Origin: an uncultured Kiritimatiellota bacterium
GTDB lineage: Bacteria > Verrucomicrobiota > Kiritimatiellia > RFP12 > UBA1067
Assembly (NCBI GenBank): GCA_934635045.1
Contig: CAKTZA010000065.1
Coordinates: 1 to 22,228 of the forward strand
Direction: 5' to 3'
Length of the DNA stretch: 22,228 nucleotides
Positions 16,005 through 22,228 of this stretch are shown here, piece by piece (the first letter of the stretch is position 1; each line of letters starts with the position of its first letter). Under the pieces are notes generated by a model that had not been told where the DNA came from, searched no databases, and saw only the letters and a program-made list of their open reading frames with translations. Position numbers and translations under genes: made by a program.

Positions 16005-17159
16005 ATGAACGAGCAAAGCAGATTCCGTGTCCTCGTGGCCGTGCCGATGGACAGCGCGGCGGGGCGCAAGAAGCTGAACGGCATTCACCGATTCCTCAGC
16101 GAAGGCTACGACTGGGACATGGAGCTCATTCGTTCGGGCAGCGCCCTGACGGCCGACCTCATCGAGTCGGCGCCCGCCGGAGGCTTTGACGGACTGCTCG
16201 TCTGCTGCGTCGAGGACGAGCGGATGCGCGAAGCCCATTGCCGCACACGGTTGCCGACAGTCCTGACGGACAATCCAGACCCGCGCGTTCTCCAGGCCAA
16301 TCCGTTTAGCGTCTTCCTCAACGACGACCCTGCAAGCATCGCGCAAAAGGCCGTCCAGCACCTGACCGCCTACGGAAAATACAGATGCTTCGGCTATGTC
16401 CCCACCCGTACGCCGTTTCGCTGGTCTGAAGAGCGACAAGCGGCCTTTGCCGCCCGGCTTGACCGCCTGCACATTTCCCTCAAGACCTACGCAGGAGATG
16501 GACACGACCGCGAGCGCCTCGAGGCGTGGCTGGCCGGACTCCCCAGGCCAGTCGCCGTCCTGGCGGCGTTCGATGACCGCGCCCATGACGTCCTGGAGGC
16601 GTGTCTGCGCCTTGGGCTGCAGGTCCCGGAGGACGTCGCCGTCCTGGGCATCGGGGACGACGAGCCGATCTGCGAGGCCTGCAAGCCGCCGCTCTCCAGC
16701 GTGGCCGTCGATTTCGAGGAAGAGGGCCGCCTGGCCGCGCGCGAGCTCCACGCGATGATGCTCCGCGCGCGGAAGCCCAGCCGCCGCGTCATCCTCTGTG
16801 GCGCGCACGATGTCGTCATCCGAAGCTCGACGCGGGGGATGCGCGCCACGGGGGCCATCGCCGCCCGCGCGCTCGCGTTCATCGAGAAGAACGCCCTGCG
16901 CGGCATCACGCCCCGGGACGTCGTCCGGCACCTGCGCGTCTCGCGAAGCCTGGCCGACCTCCGCTTCAAGGAGGCGACGGGGACGACGCTGCAGGAGACG
17001 ATCCTCCTTCGCCGACTCGATGCCGTCAAGGCCCTGCTGAAGAAGACGGACCTCGGCATCGCCGAGGTCGCCCGGCGCTGCGGCTATCGCAACGCCAACT
17101 ACCTCAAGAACCTCTTCAAGAGGAAAAACGGCGTCTCGATGCGCGATTGGCGGAAATGA
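16005..17159 (+). CDS. XylR-like transcriptional regulator: LacI-type sensor plus AraC DNA-binding domain
   Basis: A 384-residue regulator. Residues about 7-280 form a periplasmic-binding/LacI-like ligand domain (RVLVAVPMDSAAGRKKLNG at the start; AVLAAFDDRAHDVLEACLRL, then VPEDVAVLGIGDDEPICEAC and PPLSSVAVDFEEEGRLAARE, the classic LacI-family landmarks). Residues about 290-384 carry two AraC helix-turn-helix motifs: GITPRDVVRHLRVSRSLADL and LGIAEVARRCGYRNANYLKN, then LFKRKNGVSMRDWRK. The ligand is probably a sugar. It is divergent from the epimerase and Gfo/Idh pair, 85 bp apart, with direct repeats between them, so it most likely controls that pair and itself. Whether it also controls the DUF4838 cluster is not shown by the sequence. 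It is the only intact plus-strand gene in the window. Confidence 0.92.
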   Translation: MNEQSRFRVLVAVPMDSAAGRKKLNGIHRFLSEGYDWDMELIRSGSALTADLIESAPAGGFDGLLVCCVEDERMREAHCRTRLPTVLTDNPDPRVLQANPFSVFLNDDPASIAQKAVQHLTAYGKYRCFGYVPTRTPFRWSEERQAAFAARLDRLHISLKTYAGDGHDRERLEAWLAGLPRPVAVLAAFDDRAHDVLEACLRLGLQVPEDVAVLGIGDDEPICEACKPPLSSVAVDFEEEGRLAARELHAMMLRARKPSRRVILCGAHDVVIRSSTRGMRATGAIAARALAFIEKNALRGITPRDVVRHLRVSRSLADLRFKEATGTTLQETILLRRLDAVKALLKKTDLGIAEVARRCGYRNANYLKNLFKRKNGVSMRDWRK

Positions 17160-17160
17160 C

Positions 17161-17204
17161 GGGCTGGCGGGGTCTGTCCCCAGGGCTGGCGGGGTCTGTC
17201 CCCA
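17161..17204. repeat. tandem 2 x 22-bp repeat containing GGGGTCTGTCCCC
   Basis: Two identical 22-nt units (17161-17182 and 17183-17204) start 2 nt after the regulator's stop. Each contains the hairpin GGGG-TCTGT-CCCC. The same 13-mer also occurs at 2063-2075 inside the protease gene, where it encodes PGTDP. It may act as a terminator for the regulator gene or be a REP-type element. Confidence 0.85.
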
Positions 17205-17242
17205 GGGCGGCGCTGCGTCTCTCCCTCTTCGCGTTCTTTGCG

Positions 17243-17347
17243 TCAAGATACGTTCGCTGGGGTGCGGCGCTGCGCGCAACCACGAAACGCCGCCGCCAGC
17301 AGCAGAAGCCGCCCACCGCGCACCGCTCTGGTTTCTCTGATCTGCAT
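17243..17347 (-). pseudogene. orphan promoter-RBS-signal-peptide scar (34 codons)
   Basis: The minus strand has TATAAT (17397-17392), then a perfect AGGAGG 6 nt before ATG 17347. The 34 codons that follow read MQIRETRAVRGGRLLLLAAA, then FRGCAQ and a stop at 17243. The first 20 residues resemble the leader of the IdeS-like protease (MQLTKTRT, later RGGRLLLLLAAA). After AAA the frame runs into the dispersed repeat at 17265-17287 and non-coding sequence. It is therefore the front end of a deleted secreted-protein gene with expression signals intact. A functional short peptide is possible but less likely. Confidence 0.6.
17265..17287. repeat. dispersed 23-nt repeat, copy B
   Basis: It matches 13431-13453 at 22 of 23 positions. 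It sits at the point where the signal-peptide scar stops looking like a signal peptide, so it may mark the junction of the deletion or insertion. Confidence 0.7.
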
Positions 17348-17391
17348 TGCCGTCCTCCTGCATCGGATGTTGCCCTCAAGATTATGTGCGC

Positions 17392-17397
17392 ATTATA
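17392..17397 (-). promoter_or_regulatory. -10 element of the signal-peptide scar
   Basis: The minus strand has a perfect TATAAT preceded by TTG and followed by GCGC, which fits the window's recurring promoter consensus. It lies 45 nt upstream of ATG 17347. Confidence 0.55.
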
Positions 17398-17447
17398 CAA
17401 AAAAACAGCCGCCGCCTCGATCGCCAGTAAGGCAGAATGTTGTCGTT

Positions 17448-18011
17448 CTAAGATCTTCGCCGGACGCGCCAGAGGACCAGCGGGTAGTAGAGATACTTGA
17501 AATAGGCCCGTGCGGGGAAGTCGAGCAGCGGATGGATGCCGCAGATGAGCACGAGCGGTGCGGCCAATTTCTTCGGGAAGCCCGCGTGGCGCGTCAGCTT
17601 CAAATACGCGCATCGGCCGCCCTTCTCCAGTACCCGCCGCAGACAGGCCGTCCGCACGTGCGCGGGAAGCGCATCTGACGTCCGGAAGAAGACTCGCTCG
17701 AAGAAGAACGAGAGGACGAGCCGTGCCCAGGCACGGGCAACCGGCCTCGGAAGGCGACGTTCGGAAAAGAAGAACAGAAGGCTGCGCGCCACGACCGCCG
17801 TGTGCTGACACGCCTCATCCGCCGTCTTGCTCGTCATGACGGAGCCGGCGCGGCGACGATAGACGTAGAGGTCGGCGTCCAGGACAAGGAGATGCGGCGC
17901 AAGCGTGAGGACGCGCGGCGTCCATTCCTCGTCTTCGTGCCTGAGGCCGGGCACAAACAGCAGGTCGTGCGCACGCAGGAAGTCCGCGCGGCTCTGGCGG
18001 TTGAAGGTCAT
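17448..18011 (-). pseudogene. 5'-truncated family 2 glycosyltransferase
   Basis: A 187-codon frame whose residues 9-60 match the C-terminal half of GT2 (GT-A) sugar transferases: SRADFLRAHDLLFVPGLRHEDEEWTPRVL with the EDEEW motif, then LLVLDADLYVYRRRAGSVM. The remainder is the usual helical and basic C-terminal extension (AYFKYLYYPLVLWRVRRR). The nucleotide-sugar-binding half with the DxD motif, about 150 residues, is absent. Upstream in-frame codons (CKKGRAM) extend slightly before the sequence stops resembling the family. ATG 18011 has GAAAGG about 7 nt upstream, so a fragment could be translated but should not be an active transferase. No intact copy is in the window. Confidence 0.7.
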
Positions 18012-18136
18012 GGCGCGGCCTTTCTTGCATGGCCGAGACGCCGGACAACAGAGGCACAGAGCGCGTCTATGCAGCGGTCGATCCGGCTCGGACGACAGGT
18101 GGGGGCGTCACGCTCAACAGACGGCATGCTCACTTG

Positions 18137-18481
18137 TCAGCCTCTGAAGATGAAGAAGACCGCCGCGAAGATGCAGACCGCGGCCGCCAGGTAGTTCCAC
18201 GAGACGGGCTGGCGCATCACCAGCACCGAGAACGGCATGAAGACGAGCAGCGTGACCGCCTCCTGCGTGATCTTCAGCTGCTCCAGCGTCATCGTCTTCG
18301 CGCCGATCCGGTTGGCGGGGACGGCCACGCAGTATTCGACGAACGCGATCAGCCACGAGACGAGGATCGCCACCCAGGCCGACGCGCCCGACAGGCTGCG
18401 CAAGTGGCCGTACCAGGCGTAGAGCATTACGAGGTTCGACACGCAGAGAAGCCCGACCGTCACCCAATTGACGTTTGACAT
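18137..18481 (-). CDS. DUF486-family small membrane protein
   Basis: A 114-residue protein with four predicted membrane helices. It contains NLVMLYAWYGHLRSL, VAILVSWLIAFVEYCVAVPANRIG and LEQLKITQEAVTLLVFMPFSVL, which are the conserved blocks of the DUF486 (DMT-like) family; its biochemical role is unknown. The length is normal for the family. The start at 18481 is supported by AAGGAGAAAGGG upstream. It begins 17 nt after the RhuM-type gene's stop and on the same strand, so the two are probably co-transcribed. The pairing of a DUF486 protein with a RhuM/PLD protein may be coincidental. Confidence 0.88.
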   Translation of the reverse strand: MSNVNWVTVGLLCVSNLVMLYAWYGHLRSLSGASAWVAILVSWLIAFVEYCVAVPANRIGAKTMTLEQLKITQEAVTLLVFMPFSVLVMRQPVSWNYLAAAVCIFAAVFFIFRG

Positions 18482-18498
18482 GAAAAACCCTTTCTCCT

Positions 18499-19401
18499 TC
18501 ACACCCTCGCCTTCAACCCAGCAATCTCGCCCGCGTCGAGCTTCGTGAAAGCGAAGCACTTCTTGCCGAGATCTTTCAACGACGCCCCGATCAAGTAGAG
18601 TTCCTTGTCGTCAAGGATGAGGAAGCGGTCATGGAACTTTTCGCTGTACCGCACCATGAGGGATGGGTACTGCGCGTTGAACTTCGCGATGTCCGTTTCC
18701 GCAAGCGTGGAACGAGGCTTGCCGTTTCGGTCTTTGTGTTCGGACGTGACGACCGTCACCGGCACGCCCTTGCGCTTCTTCGCGAGCAAGTCGAGCGTTT
18801 CCACTCCCACCCAGTTGTCGATCAGCAGAATCGACGCCCTCGCCCGCGCCACCAGCCTCTCCACGAGCGAACAGGCGTCCCACAGCTGCCCATCGTAGAA
18901 CACGCCCTGAATCGGCGGTGTCTGGGTCTGGACGAAAAAGTCAACCTTATCTTTCAGTTCGACAATCTCTGCCTCGTGCCGGAAAAACCGCCGATCCATC
19001 TTGACTTCAAGCTGATTCAGCCGAGCATTAAACGCATATCCTTTCAGCAGATACGCTTTAAGAACCTGTGTCGCCCAAATGCGAAACCGTGTCGCCATGT
19101 GAGAGTTCACACGATAGCCAACCGCAATGATCGCATCGAGATTGTAAAGGTCAATCTGACGAGTCACGCGCCGAGAGCCCTCAACTTGAACTGTTTCCAT
19201 TTTGGAAACCGTTGCCGACTCAACCAACTCGCCGGAGGCAAAGATGTTCTTCAAGTGCTTGCTGATCGCTGCTTTCTGAACGCCAAACAAATCCGCGATC
19301 CTCTGCTGCGGCAGCCAAATGCTCTCACCTTGCAACCGCACTTCAAGGCGCAAGGTTTCATTCGGTTGATAAACGACGATCTCACTTTTCTGAGGTGTCA
19401 T
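18499..19401 (-). CDS. RhuM/ORF6N-type DNA-binding protein fused to a PLD-like domain
   Basis: A 300-residue protein in two parts. Residues 1-135 are the RhuM-type module: IWLPQQRIADLFGVQKAAIS (helix-turn-helix), HLKNIFASGEL, RQIDLYNLDAIIAVGYRVNS and RFRIWATQVLKAYLLKGYA. A coiled-coil-like link (about 125-155) leads to residues 165-290: GVFYDGQLWDACSLVERLV, SILLIDNWVGVETLDLL and FHDRFLILDD, then LIGASLKDLGKKCFAF. HDRFLILDD (257-265) is a single phospholipase-D-like HKD variant with Arg in place of Lys. Similar fused proteins occur widely in gut bacteria and phage-derived regions; function is not established. ATG 19401 has GGAGAA upstream. The DNA is clearly less GC-rich than the flanking genes, suggesting recent transfer. 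Confidence 0.85.
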   Translation of the reverse strand: MTPQKSEIVVYQPNETLRLEVRLQGESIWLPQQRIADLFGVQKAAISKHLKNIFASGELVESATVSKMETVQVEGSRRVTRQIDLYNLDAIIAVGYRVNSHMATRFRIWATQVLKAYLLKGYAFNARLNQLEVKMDRRFFRHEAEIVELKDKVDFFVQTQTPPIQGVFYDGQLWDACSLVERLVARARASILLIDNWVGVETLDLLAKKRKGVPVTVVTSEHKDRNGKPRSTLAETDIAKFNAQYPSLMVRYSEKFHDRFLILDDKELYLIGASLKDLGKKCFAFTKLDAGEIAGLKARV

Positions 19402-19462
19402 ATGTTCTCCGCGCACTGTTTTGCCTGTTCTTGGCCTTTCGCCCTCTTGGCTTCATGTTCGC

Positions 19463-19471
19463 ATTATACCA
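19463..19471 (-). promoter_or_regulatory. extended -10 promoter of the RhuM/PLD-DUF486 unit
   Basis: The minus strand reads TGGTATAAT, then GCG. It starts only a few bases after the stop of the SWIM gene (TGA at 19475-19477), so the two transcription units abut. The predicted leader is about 55 nt. Confidence 0.65.
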
Positions 19472-19474
19472 AAC

Positions 19475-21481
19475 TCACCAGTCGGCGATACGGCTGGACG
19501 CGCCGCGCCCGGACGTCAGCGCGTCCAGCATCGCCGTGAACTTGGGACGGCGCTTGTATTCCGTTCGGAGTTCGGTGACGCGGGCCTTCCAGTCATCCCC
19601 CTTGCCAAGCCGGACCATCACGGGGCGCATCTTCTCCAGCGCCTTGCAGATGGTCTGGTAGCAGGACTCGTACGCGGACGCCACGTTCGCGCGAATCTGC
19701 CCGTCCCAGATCTTCAGCGCCTCCTCCGGCAACTCTTTCGCGACGGCATCCGCCACGCGCCATCCGAAGGCATCGCCCGAATACCCGTAGCCGCCCGCCG
19801 CACCTTTCGCCTCCCGGCGCAGCTGCTCGTAAAGCGCCCAGGCATCCGTGCCGCGCTTCTCCTCCAGCGCGATTTCCAGGAGCGCGGGAAGGTTCGGCTT
19901 CGCACCCTTCGGCGGCGGCAGCCCCGTCCGCGGCAACGGCCAGCGCGCCTTCGCCTCGACCGAGGCGCGTCCCGTCTCCAGGAACGACAGGACGAACGCC
20001 CGCACGCGCGGCCAGCACCGCGCCTTCCCGCAGGAGGCCTTGAGCGTCTTGTAGTCGCCGATGTAGGGGCGCGCAAGATAGGCGTCGAGGTCGGATGCCG
20101 CGACCGCCTTCCAGTCCTTGTCGAGGACAAGCAGTTCGCGCAGCTTCGTCCGAATGACGTTGAACCCATACGTGTCCGATGATTTCGCGCGAGCGGCAAG
20201 CCCCCTTCGGCATTCGTCTTCAGCTTCCGCCCGACGGTTCAGGCGGCAGAGCAGGTCTGCCAGCTCGATGCACGCGCCCGCATCGTCCGCCGCCGCCTTC
20301 TTCAGGCAGGCGACGGCCTCCTCGGCGCGTCCCGCACGCTCCAGCGCCTCGCAGAGGCGCGTGCGGTCTGCGCAGGACTTCCAGCCTGCATCGTCCTTCC
20401 CGGACGCTTTCTTCGCGAGGTCGTCGGCGATGATGCCCCACGTCTTCCTGTTCGCCTTGAGCGACGTCCGGTAGGAGACCTCCATGCCGTCAAGCATGCA
20501 GTAGTCGTCGCCCGCGTGGAGGGCGTCCTCCCACTTGATCTTTTCGAGGACGTCCATGTCGCTGGACATCACCGCCTCCGCCACGATGTCCATGCACGCC
20601 GCGACCTGGTCGCCGATCTCGCCGTCCTCGTCGTTCGAGCGCTCCTCCTGGTCAAGCGCCCGGCGCTTCAGCAGGTCGCCCAGCTCCATCAGCGCGCGGA
20701 CGTCGCCCGCGTCCCTAAGCCGACCAAAGTATTCCCGCACAAGCGAATAGTCCGGGACCTCGTCGTGTCCGTAGCGGCGGTCCCAGTGGTCGTAGGAACC
20801 GTACGTGGCGTCCTCGATCGCCTGCCGCGCGCGGCGGACGAGATCCGCCGTCGAGGCGCGCGCCATCTCCAGCTTGTGCTTCAGGTAGGGCCGCACGTCG
20901 GGGCACGCCGACAGCAGCTCGTCCGCGAGCGCGCGCAATCCGGTCTCGTCCAGGGACGCCAGATGGTCGGCCACGATGTCCGTCCGCTTCCGTGCGTCCG
21001 CCGCACGTCCGCCAACGCTCCCTGCGGACGCAGACGCCACCCTCGTGTCGCTTTGCGCTTCGGCATCTTCGTCCTCCCACTCGTCGTCGAGGTCGTCCTC
21101 GCAATCGAAATCTCCGTCAGGATCCGCAAGCTCCTCCGCCGCGCGCTTCCAGCGGCGCGAAACGAGATCGGCTTCGGGGAAGTCGTCGCCCGTCTTCAGC
21201 CGCTTCGCCGCCGTGAGCGCGAGGGCGACGCAGTGCTTGCAGCGGACGCCGACGGGGCAGGTGCAGACGCCCTCCAGCCGGCCGGACGCATCGACCCGCA
21301 GCTTCGCGTAGTAGGCGTCCGAACCATGGACCTCGGCGACGAGTCCGCCGTCCGGGAACAGGACAGGCGGCTCGACGCGCGACAGGTAGCCCCTGCCGCG
21401 CTCGACCGACCGCGCATCCGACCATTCGCGCAATTCGTCCCACGTCAGGGCCAGAAGGCGCTCCTTCAGTTTCGCTTCCAT
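19475..21481 (-). CDS. SWIM zinc-finger protein
   Basis: A 668-residue cytoplasmic protein. The SWIM zinc site CTCPVGVRCKH has Cys73, Cys75, Cys81 and His83, preceded by the usual conserved N-terminal strands (RSVERGRGYLSRVEPPVLF, AKLRVDASGRLEGV). A very acidic linker (residues about 115-148) follows. The large C-terminal region is helical and repeat-like, resembling TPR/HEAT-type stacking (AGRAEEAVACLKKAA, ACIELADLLCRLNRRAEAEDEC). SWIM domains bind DNA or proteins; in bacteria they often accompany SNF2-type ATPases, none of which is visible here. The start is supported by GAGGGAG close upstream and a promoter at 21505. The promoter lies at the end of a decayed DUF4838 gene, so this gene may have been inserted there. 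Precise role unknown. Confidence 0.88.
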   Translation of the reverse strand: MEAKLKERLLALTWDELREWSDARSVERGRGYLSRVEPPVLFPDGGLVAEVHGSDAYYAKLRVDASGRLEGVCTCPVGVRCKHCVALALTAAKRLKTGDDFPEADLVSRRWKRAAEELADPDGDFDCEDDLDDEWEDEDAEAQSDTRVASASAGSVGGRAADARKRTDIVADHLASLDETGLRALADELLSACPDVRPYLKHKLEMARASTADLVRRARQAIEDATYGSYDHWDRRYGHDEVPDYSLVREYFGRLRDAGDVRALMELGDLLKRRALDQEERSNDEDGEIGDQVAACMDIVAEAVMSSDMDVLEKIKWEDALHAGDDYCMLDGMEVSYRTSLKANRKTWGIIADDLAKKASGKDDAGWKSCADRTRLCEALERAGRAEEAVACLKKAAADDAGACIELADLLCRLNRRAEAEDECRRGLAARAKSSDTYGFNVIRTKLRELLVLDKDWKAVAASDLDAYLARPYIGDYKTLKASCGKARCWPRVRAFVLSFLETGRASVEAKARWPLPRTGLPPPKGAKPNLPALLEIALEEKRGTDAWALYEQLRREAKGAAGGYGYSGDAFGWRVADAVAKELPEEALKIWDGQIRANVASAYESCYQTICKALEKMRPVMVRLGKGDDWKARVTELRTEYKRRPKFTAMLDALTSGRGASSRIADW

Positions 21482-21504
21482 ATTGCTCCCTCAATTTTCC
21501 GCGA

Positions 21505-21513
21505 ATTATACCA
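21505..21513 (-). promoter_or_regulatory. extended -10 promoter of the SWIM gene
   Basis: The minus strand reads TGGTATAAT followed by TCGCGG. The predicted leader is about 17 nt and contains GAGGGAG. It sits at the 3' end of the DUF4838 remnant. Confidence 0.65.
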
Positions 21514-21539
21514 AATCCCCGCCCGGCGCGGCATCTTGC

Positions 21540-22071
21540 GACTGATATGCAGCGAGAGAACGGGCGCGACCCGACATGCACTTCGAAATCGGGCTCTCGC
21601 CGCAATCCGCCTTGTACGCGGCACGACCGTGCCCATCTCGCCCGGAAAGTAGAAGCATACGCCGACAAAGCGCACAAGGAATTCGTACACGCCGAAGAGC
21701 GTCCCGCTGCGAGAGCGGGTCGTGTGCGCACCGAGCCGCATCAGGTCAGGAACATCCACGTCATTGTCATTGCCGACGATGTACACGCCTCCGCCCACGG
21801 CGCGAATGCGAAATCCGCCTCGCACGGACACGTCGGGGACAACTCCTGCCGCAACGTTCCAGACGTTAGACCCCAGAACGAGCGAAGAGACGCCTTTGCC
21901 CGTCGGGCGTGAAACGATGGGCACCGCTGCCTCCAGGATGCGGGACAGGAAGTTGGTCGCCTCGGACGCGGCAAATGCCGCCGTACCGGGCGCGCCGTCC
22001 GCAAGCACGACCTCCGTGCGGCCCGGCTCGAAGACAACCGTGCTCCCGCCCCACGCCCCGAGGCTGCGCTG
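21540..22071 (-). pseudogene. DUF4838-family gene fragment with frameshift
   Basis: An open minus-strand frame follows a stop (TAG 22074-22072). It reads AWGGSTVVFEPGRTEVVL, FAASEATNFLSRI, LVLGSNVWN, then TLFGVYEFLVRFVGVCFYF, PGEMGTVVPR. This parallels unit 2 of the large DUF4838 protein (TLFGVYGFLDRHAGVRMYF, PGELGTIVPR). Near 21600 the similarity moves to another frame (REPDFEVHVGSR), so there is a frameshift; sequence after about 21540 is unrecognisable. Roughly 175 of the expected 600 or more residues remain and there is no signal peptide or RBS. It is a decayed paralogue bounded by the palindrome on one side and the SWIM promoter on the other. Confidence 0.75.
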
Positions 22072-22072
22072 C

Positions 22073-22102
22073 TACCCTCGCATTTATATAAATGCGAGGG
22101 TA
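22073..22102. repeat. 30-bp perfect palindrome, core GCATTTATATAAATGC (copy 2)
   Basis: The same 16-bp core as at 1235-1250 (here 22080-22095), extended by 7 bp of perfect pairing on each side with a different sequence (TACCCTC with GAGGGTA). It lies 21 nt beyond the stop of the DUF559-like gene and touches the edge of the DUF4838 remnant. Confidence 0.85.
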
Positions 22103-22123
22103 ACAATGACCACGTGAGTCGCG

Positions 22124-22228
22124 TCACGACGGCAATGGCGTACCACCACCGATGAACGCCAGCGTTTCGTCCAGGCGGGCGCAGACATCTTCCGCCAGCA
22201 GGCGGACGACGCGGTAGCCGTTCCGCTG
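22124..22228 (-). CDS. C-terminal end of a probable DUF559 endonuclease-like protein (partial)
   Basis: The last 34 codons of a minus-strand gene that enters from the right edge, ending with TGA at 22126-22124. QRNGYRVVRLLAEDVCARLD and ETLAFI resemble the C-terminus of DUF559 (Vsr-related) proteins, where a 'GYRVLRF' strand precedes a short helix with 'LDxxLxxI'. No catalytic residues fall within the window, so the family call is tentative. Confidence 0.5.
   Translation of the reverse strand, partial: QRNGYRVVRLLAEDVCARLDETLAFIGGGTPLPS

Noticed and set aside
18012..18136. A coding continuation of the glycosyltransferase upstream of 18011.
   Set aside because: Beyond a few in-frame codons the translation loses all resemblance to GT2 proteins.

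Overview
The window is GC-rich bacterial DNA. It most resembles an uncultured Kiritimatiellota/Verrucomicrobiota-type (PVC) genome, probably host-associated. The clues are DUF4838 secreted proteins, a giant passenger-type protein with an autotransporter-associated beta-strand (PATR) repeat, secreted proteins ending in a '(F/Y)(Y/F)R(L/V)R' tail domain, and a carbohydrate-style XylR-like AraC regulator. This is inference from gene content; no rRNA or tRNA was seen. Nearly all intact genes are on the minus strand; the regulator at 16.0-17.2 kb is the only intact plus-strand gene.

Left end (1-1.8 kb): the window opens with (CTGT)19. On the minus strand this repeat lies in frame with an EcoRI-family adenine methyltransferase, whose normal C-terminus is replaced by a short unrelated stretch and then a Thr-Asp-Arg-Gln repeat that runs off the edge. 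Next comes about 700 bp of gene debris with two strong palindromes and the 3' remnants of two genes.

1.8-13.3 kb: a secreted IdeS/Mac-like cysteine protease, then a minus-strand cluster that reads 13324 to 3043. It holds a PIG3-type quinone oxidoreductase, a 1389-residue tandem DUF4838-DUF4838 protein with a CBM-like tail, a 1036-residue PATR protein, and a 653-residue secreted protein coupled to it by a 1-nt gap. This looks like a glycan-handling locus.

13.3-17.2 kb: a 530-bp gap with a cruciform-forming repeat, then a tightly coupled pair (Gfo/Idh/MocA oxidoreductase and an NAD-dependent epimerase-like protein). The pair is divergent from a regulator with a LacI-like sensor and AraC DNA-binding domain. 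Their shared 85-bp promoter region has two direct repeats at a 22-bp offset, and both genes appear to be transcribed leaderless.

17.2-22.2 kb: accessory and decayed DNA. It holds a 2x22-bp tandem repeat, an orphan promoter-RBS-signal-peptide scar, a beheaded glycosyltransferase, a DUF486 membrane protein downstream of a RhuM/ORF6N-type protein fused to a PLD-like domain (in visibly lower-GC DNA), a SWIM zinc-finger protein, a frameshifted DUF4838 pseudogene, a second copy of the palindrome seen at 1.2 kb, and the tail of a probable DUF559 endonuclease.

A recurring signal is an extended -10 promoter, consensus close to TTGGTATAATGCG. It lies very close to start codons throughout the window.
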